From an uncultured Collinsella sp. (GTDB taxonomy: Bacteria; Actinomycetota; Coriobacteriia; Coriobacteriales; Coriobacteriaceae): a DNA stretch of 7,136 nucleotides. The position numbers were made by a program, and so were the translations under genes. The stretch covers positions 1 through 7,136 of the forward strand of contig CAJLAN010000081.1 in assembly GCA_905204635.1 (NCBI GenBank). The letters are read 5' to 3'. Shown here one piece after another: positions 6,515 through 7,136 of this stretch. Within the stretch, counting starts at the first letter, position 1, and each line of letters starts with the position of its first letter. The notes under the pieces are model-generated. The model was not told the origin of the DNA. It worked only from the letters and a program-made list of their open reading frames with translations, and searched no databases.

Positions 6515-6548
6515 TTGACAGCAGCAACAGGGTCGCTCACCATAGCAG
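6515..6548 (+). promoter_or_regulatory. Possible pth promoter
   Basis: A consensus -35, TTGACA, lies at 6515-6520. The best -10-like sequences (ACCATA 6539-6544, TAGCAG 6543-6548) are poor or badly spaced, so this is weak. Apart from this and the palindrome GACGGCCGTC (6471-6480), the 6461-6573 stretch shows nothing else. Confidence 0.25.
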
Positions 6549-6573
6549 GCGACAAATCAACGAAAGGATGAAC

Positions 6574-7136
6574 ATGGCAGCTGCACAGCCGCTTAAGATT
6601 CGCATGGTTGCCGGACTTGGCAACCCTGGCGAGGAGTATGCCGAGACCCGTCACAACGCTGGTTTCAAAGCAATCGACGAGCTGGCCCGTCAGGCCGGCG
6701 TCACGTACTGGAAAAACCAAGCAGGCGCCGAGGTCGCGCTCATCAACATCAACGATCCCGAGGAAGAGGGCGGCAAGCGCCAGATTGTACTGGTCAAGCC
6801 GCAGTCGTACATGAACACCTCGGGCGGGCCCATCTCCAAGCTCTGCCGCGAGTACAAGATCAAGGCCGAGGAGCTGCTCGTAATCCACGACGAGCTCGAT
6901 ATTCCCGCCGGCGACGTACGTGTTAAGGTGGGCGGCGGCCACGCCGGTCACAACGGCCTGCGCTCCATCATCGACAAGATGGGCAGCCGCGACTTCAGCC
7001 GCATCCGCACCGGCATCGGCAACCCTCCCGGCAAAATGCCCGTGGCAGACTACGTGCTCAAGCAGCTGCGCGCCCGCGAGGCCGAGGATTTCCAGGACAC
7101 CTGCGCCCGCGCGGCCGACGCCGCCGGCCTGGCGAT
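6574..7136 (+). CDS. pth: Peptidyl-tRNA hydrolase, partial (C-terminal end beyond right edge)
   Basis: Pth cleaves the ester bond of peptidyl-tRNAs dropped from stalled ribosomes, freeing tRNA for reuse; it is normally essential. The window holds 187 codons of a family usually near 190-200 residues, so only the tail is missing. Visible signatures are GLGNPG (14-19, N17), Y22, the catalytic histidine in TRHNAGF (H27), the PQSYMNTSG loop (76-84, N81), HDELD with D106, and GGGHAGHNGLRS with N127. These correspond to N10, H20, N68, D93 and N114 of the E. coli enzyme. An insertion of about ten residues around 58-68 (NINDPEEEGG) lengthens the N-terminal half. ATG 6574 is preferred over in-frame ATG 6568 because AAAGG (6563-6567) is six bases from the former and directly abuts the latter. 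Confidence 0.96.
   Translation, partial: MAAAQPLKIRMVAGLGNPGEEYAETRHNAGFKAIDELARQAGVTYWKNQAGAEVALININDPEEEGGKRQIVLVKPQSYMNTSGGPISKLCREYKIKAEELLVIHDELDIPAGDVRVKVGGGHAGHNGLRSIIDKMGSRDFSRIRTGIGNPPGKMPVADYVLKQLRAREAEDFQDTCARAADAAGLA

Overview
The window is high-GC bacterial chromosome with long G/C-ending codons, standard Shine-Dalgarno sites and a glmU-prs-pth housekeeping neighbourhood. The overall style fits an actinomycete of the Coriobacteriia, and Collinsella or a close relative is my best guess. This assignment rests on composition, gene order and protein style only; no rRNA or marker comparison was possible.

Layout. Positions 1-1862, minus strand: two genes of an energy-coupling-factor (ECF) vitamin/metal importer, the membrane subunit EcfT followed by an ABC ATPase that runs off the left edge. 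The stop of the first overlaps the start of the second. Positions 1863-2052: a divergent control region. Positions 2053-3465: glmU (UDP-GlcNAc synthesis), closed by a strong terminator at 3481-3514. Positions 3658-4644: prs (PRPP synthetase), closed by two consecutive hairpin terminators at 4658-4709. Positions 6574 to the right edge: pth (peptidyl-tRNA hydrolase), nearly complete.

Between prs and pth lies about 1.9 kb of accessory DNA. A 375-residue protein gene (5096-6223) has a C-terminal region resembling DUF559/Vsr-like PD-(D/E)XK nucleases. It is flanked by two elements of about 204 bp (4730-4933 and 6257-6460). Each element has near-perfect terminal inverted repeats of about 25 bp, and the two lie in mirror orientation around the gene. 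Their interiors are strongly diverged in DNA. Read in one frame from the gene-facing end, however, they share short peptide blocks whose codons differ mostly at synonymous positions. This repeat-flanked gene is the part of the window most likely to hold something undescribed.

The housekeeping genes act in precursor supply and translation: UDP-GlcNAc for the cell wall, PRPP for nucleotides, and recycling of peptidyl-tRNA. The ECF genes form a separate, divergently transcribed transport unit. The repeat-flanked gene has no evident functional link to either and looks like an insertion into a conserved locus.
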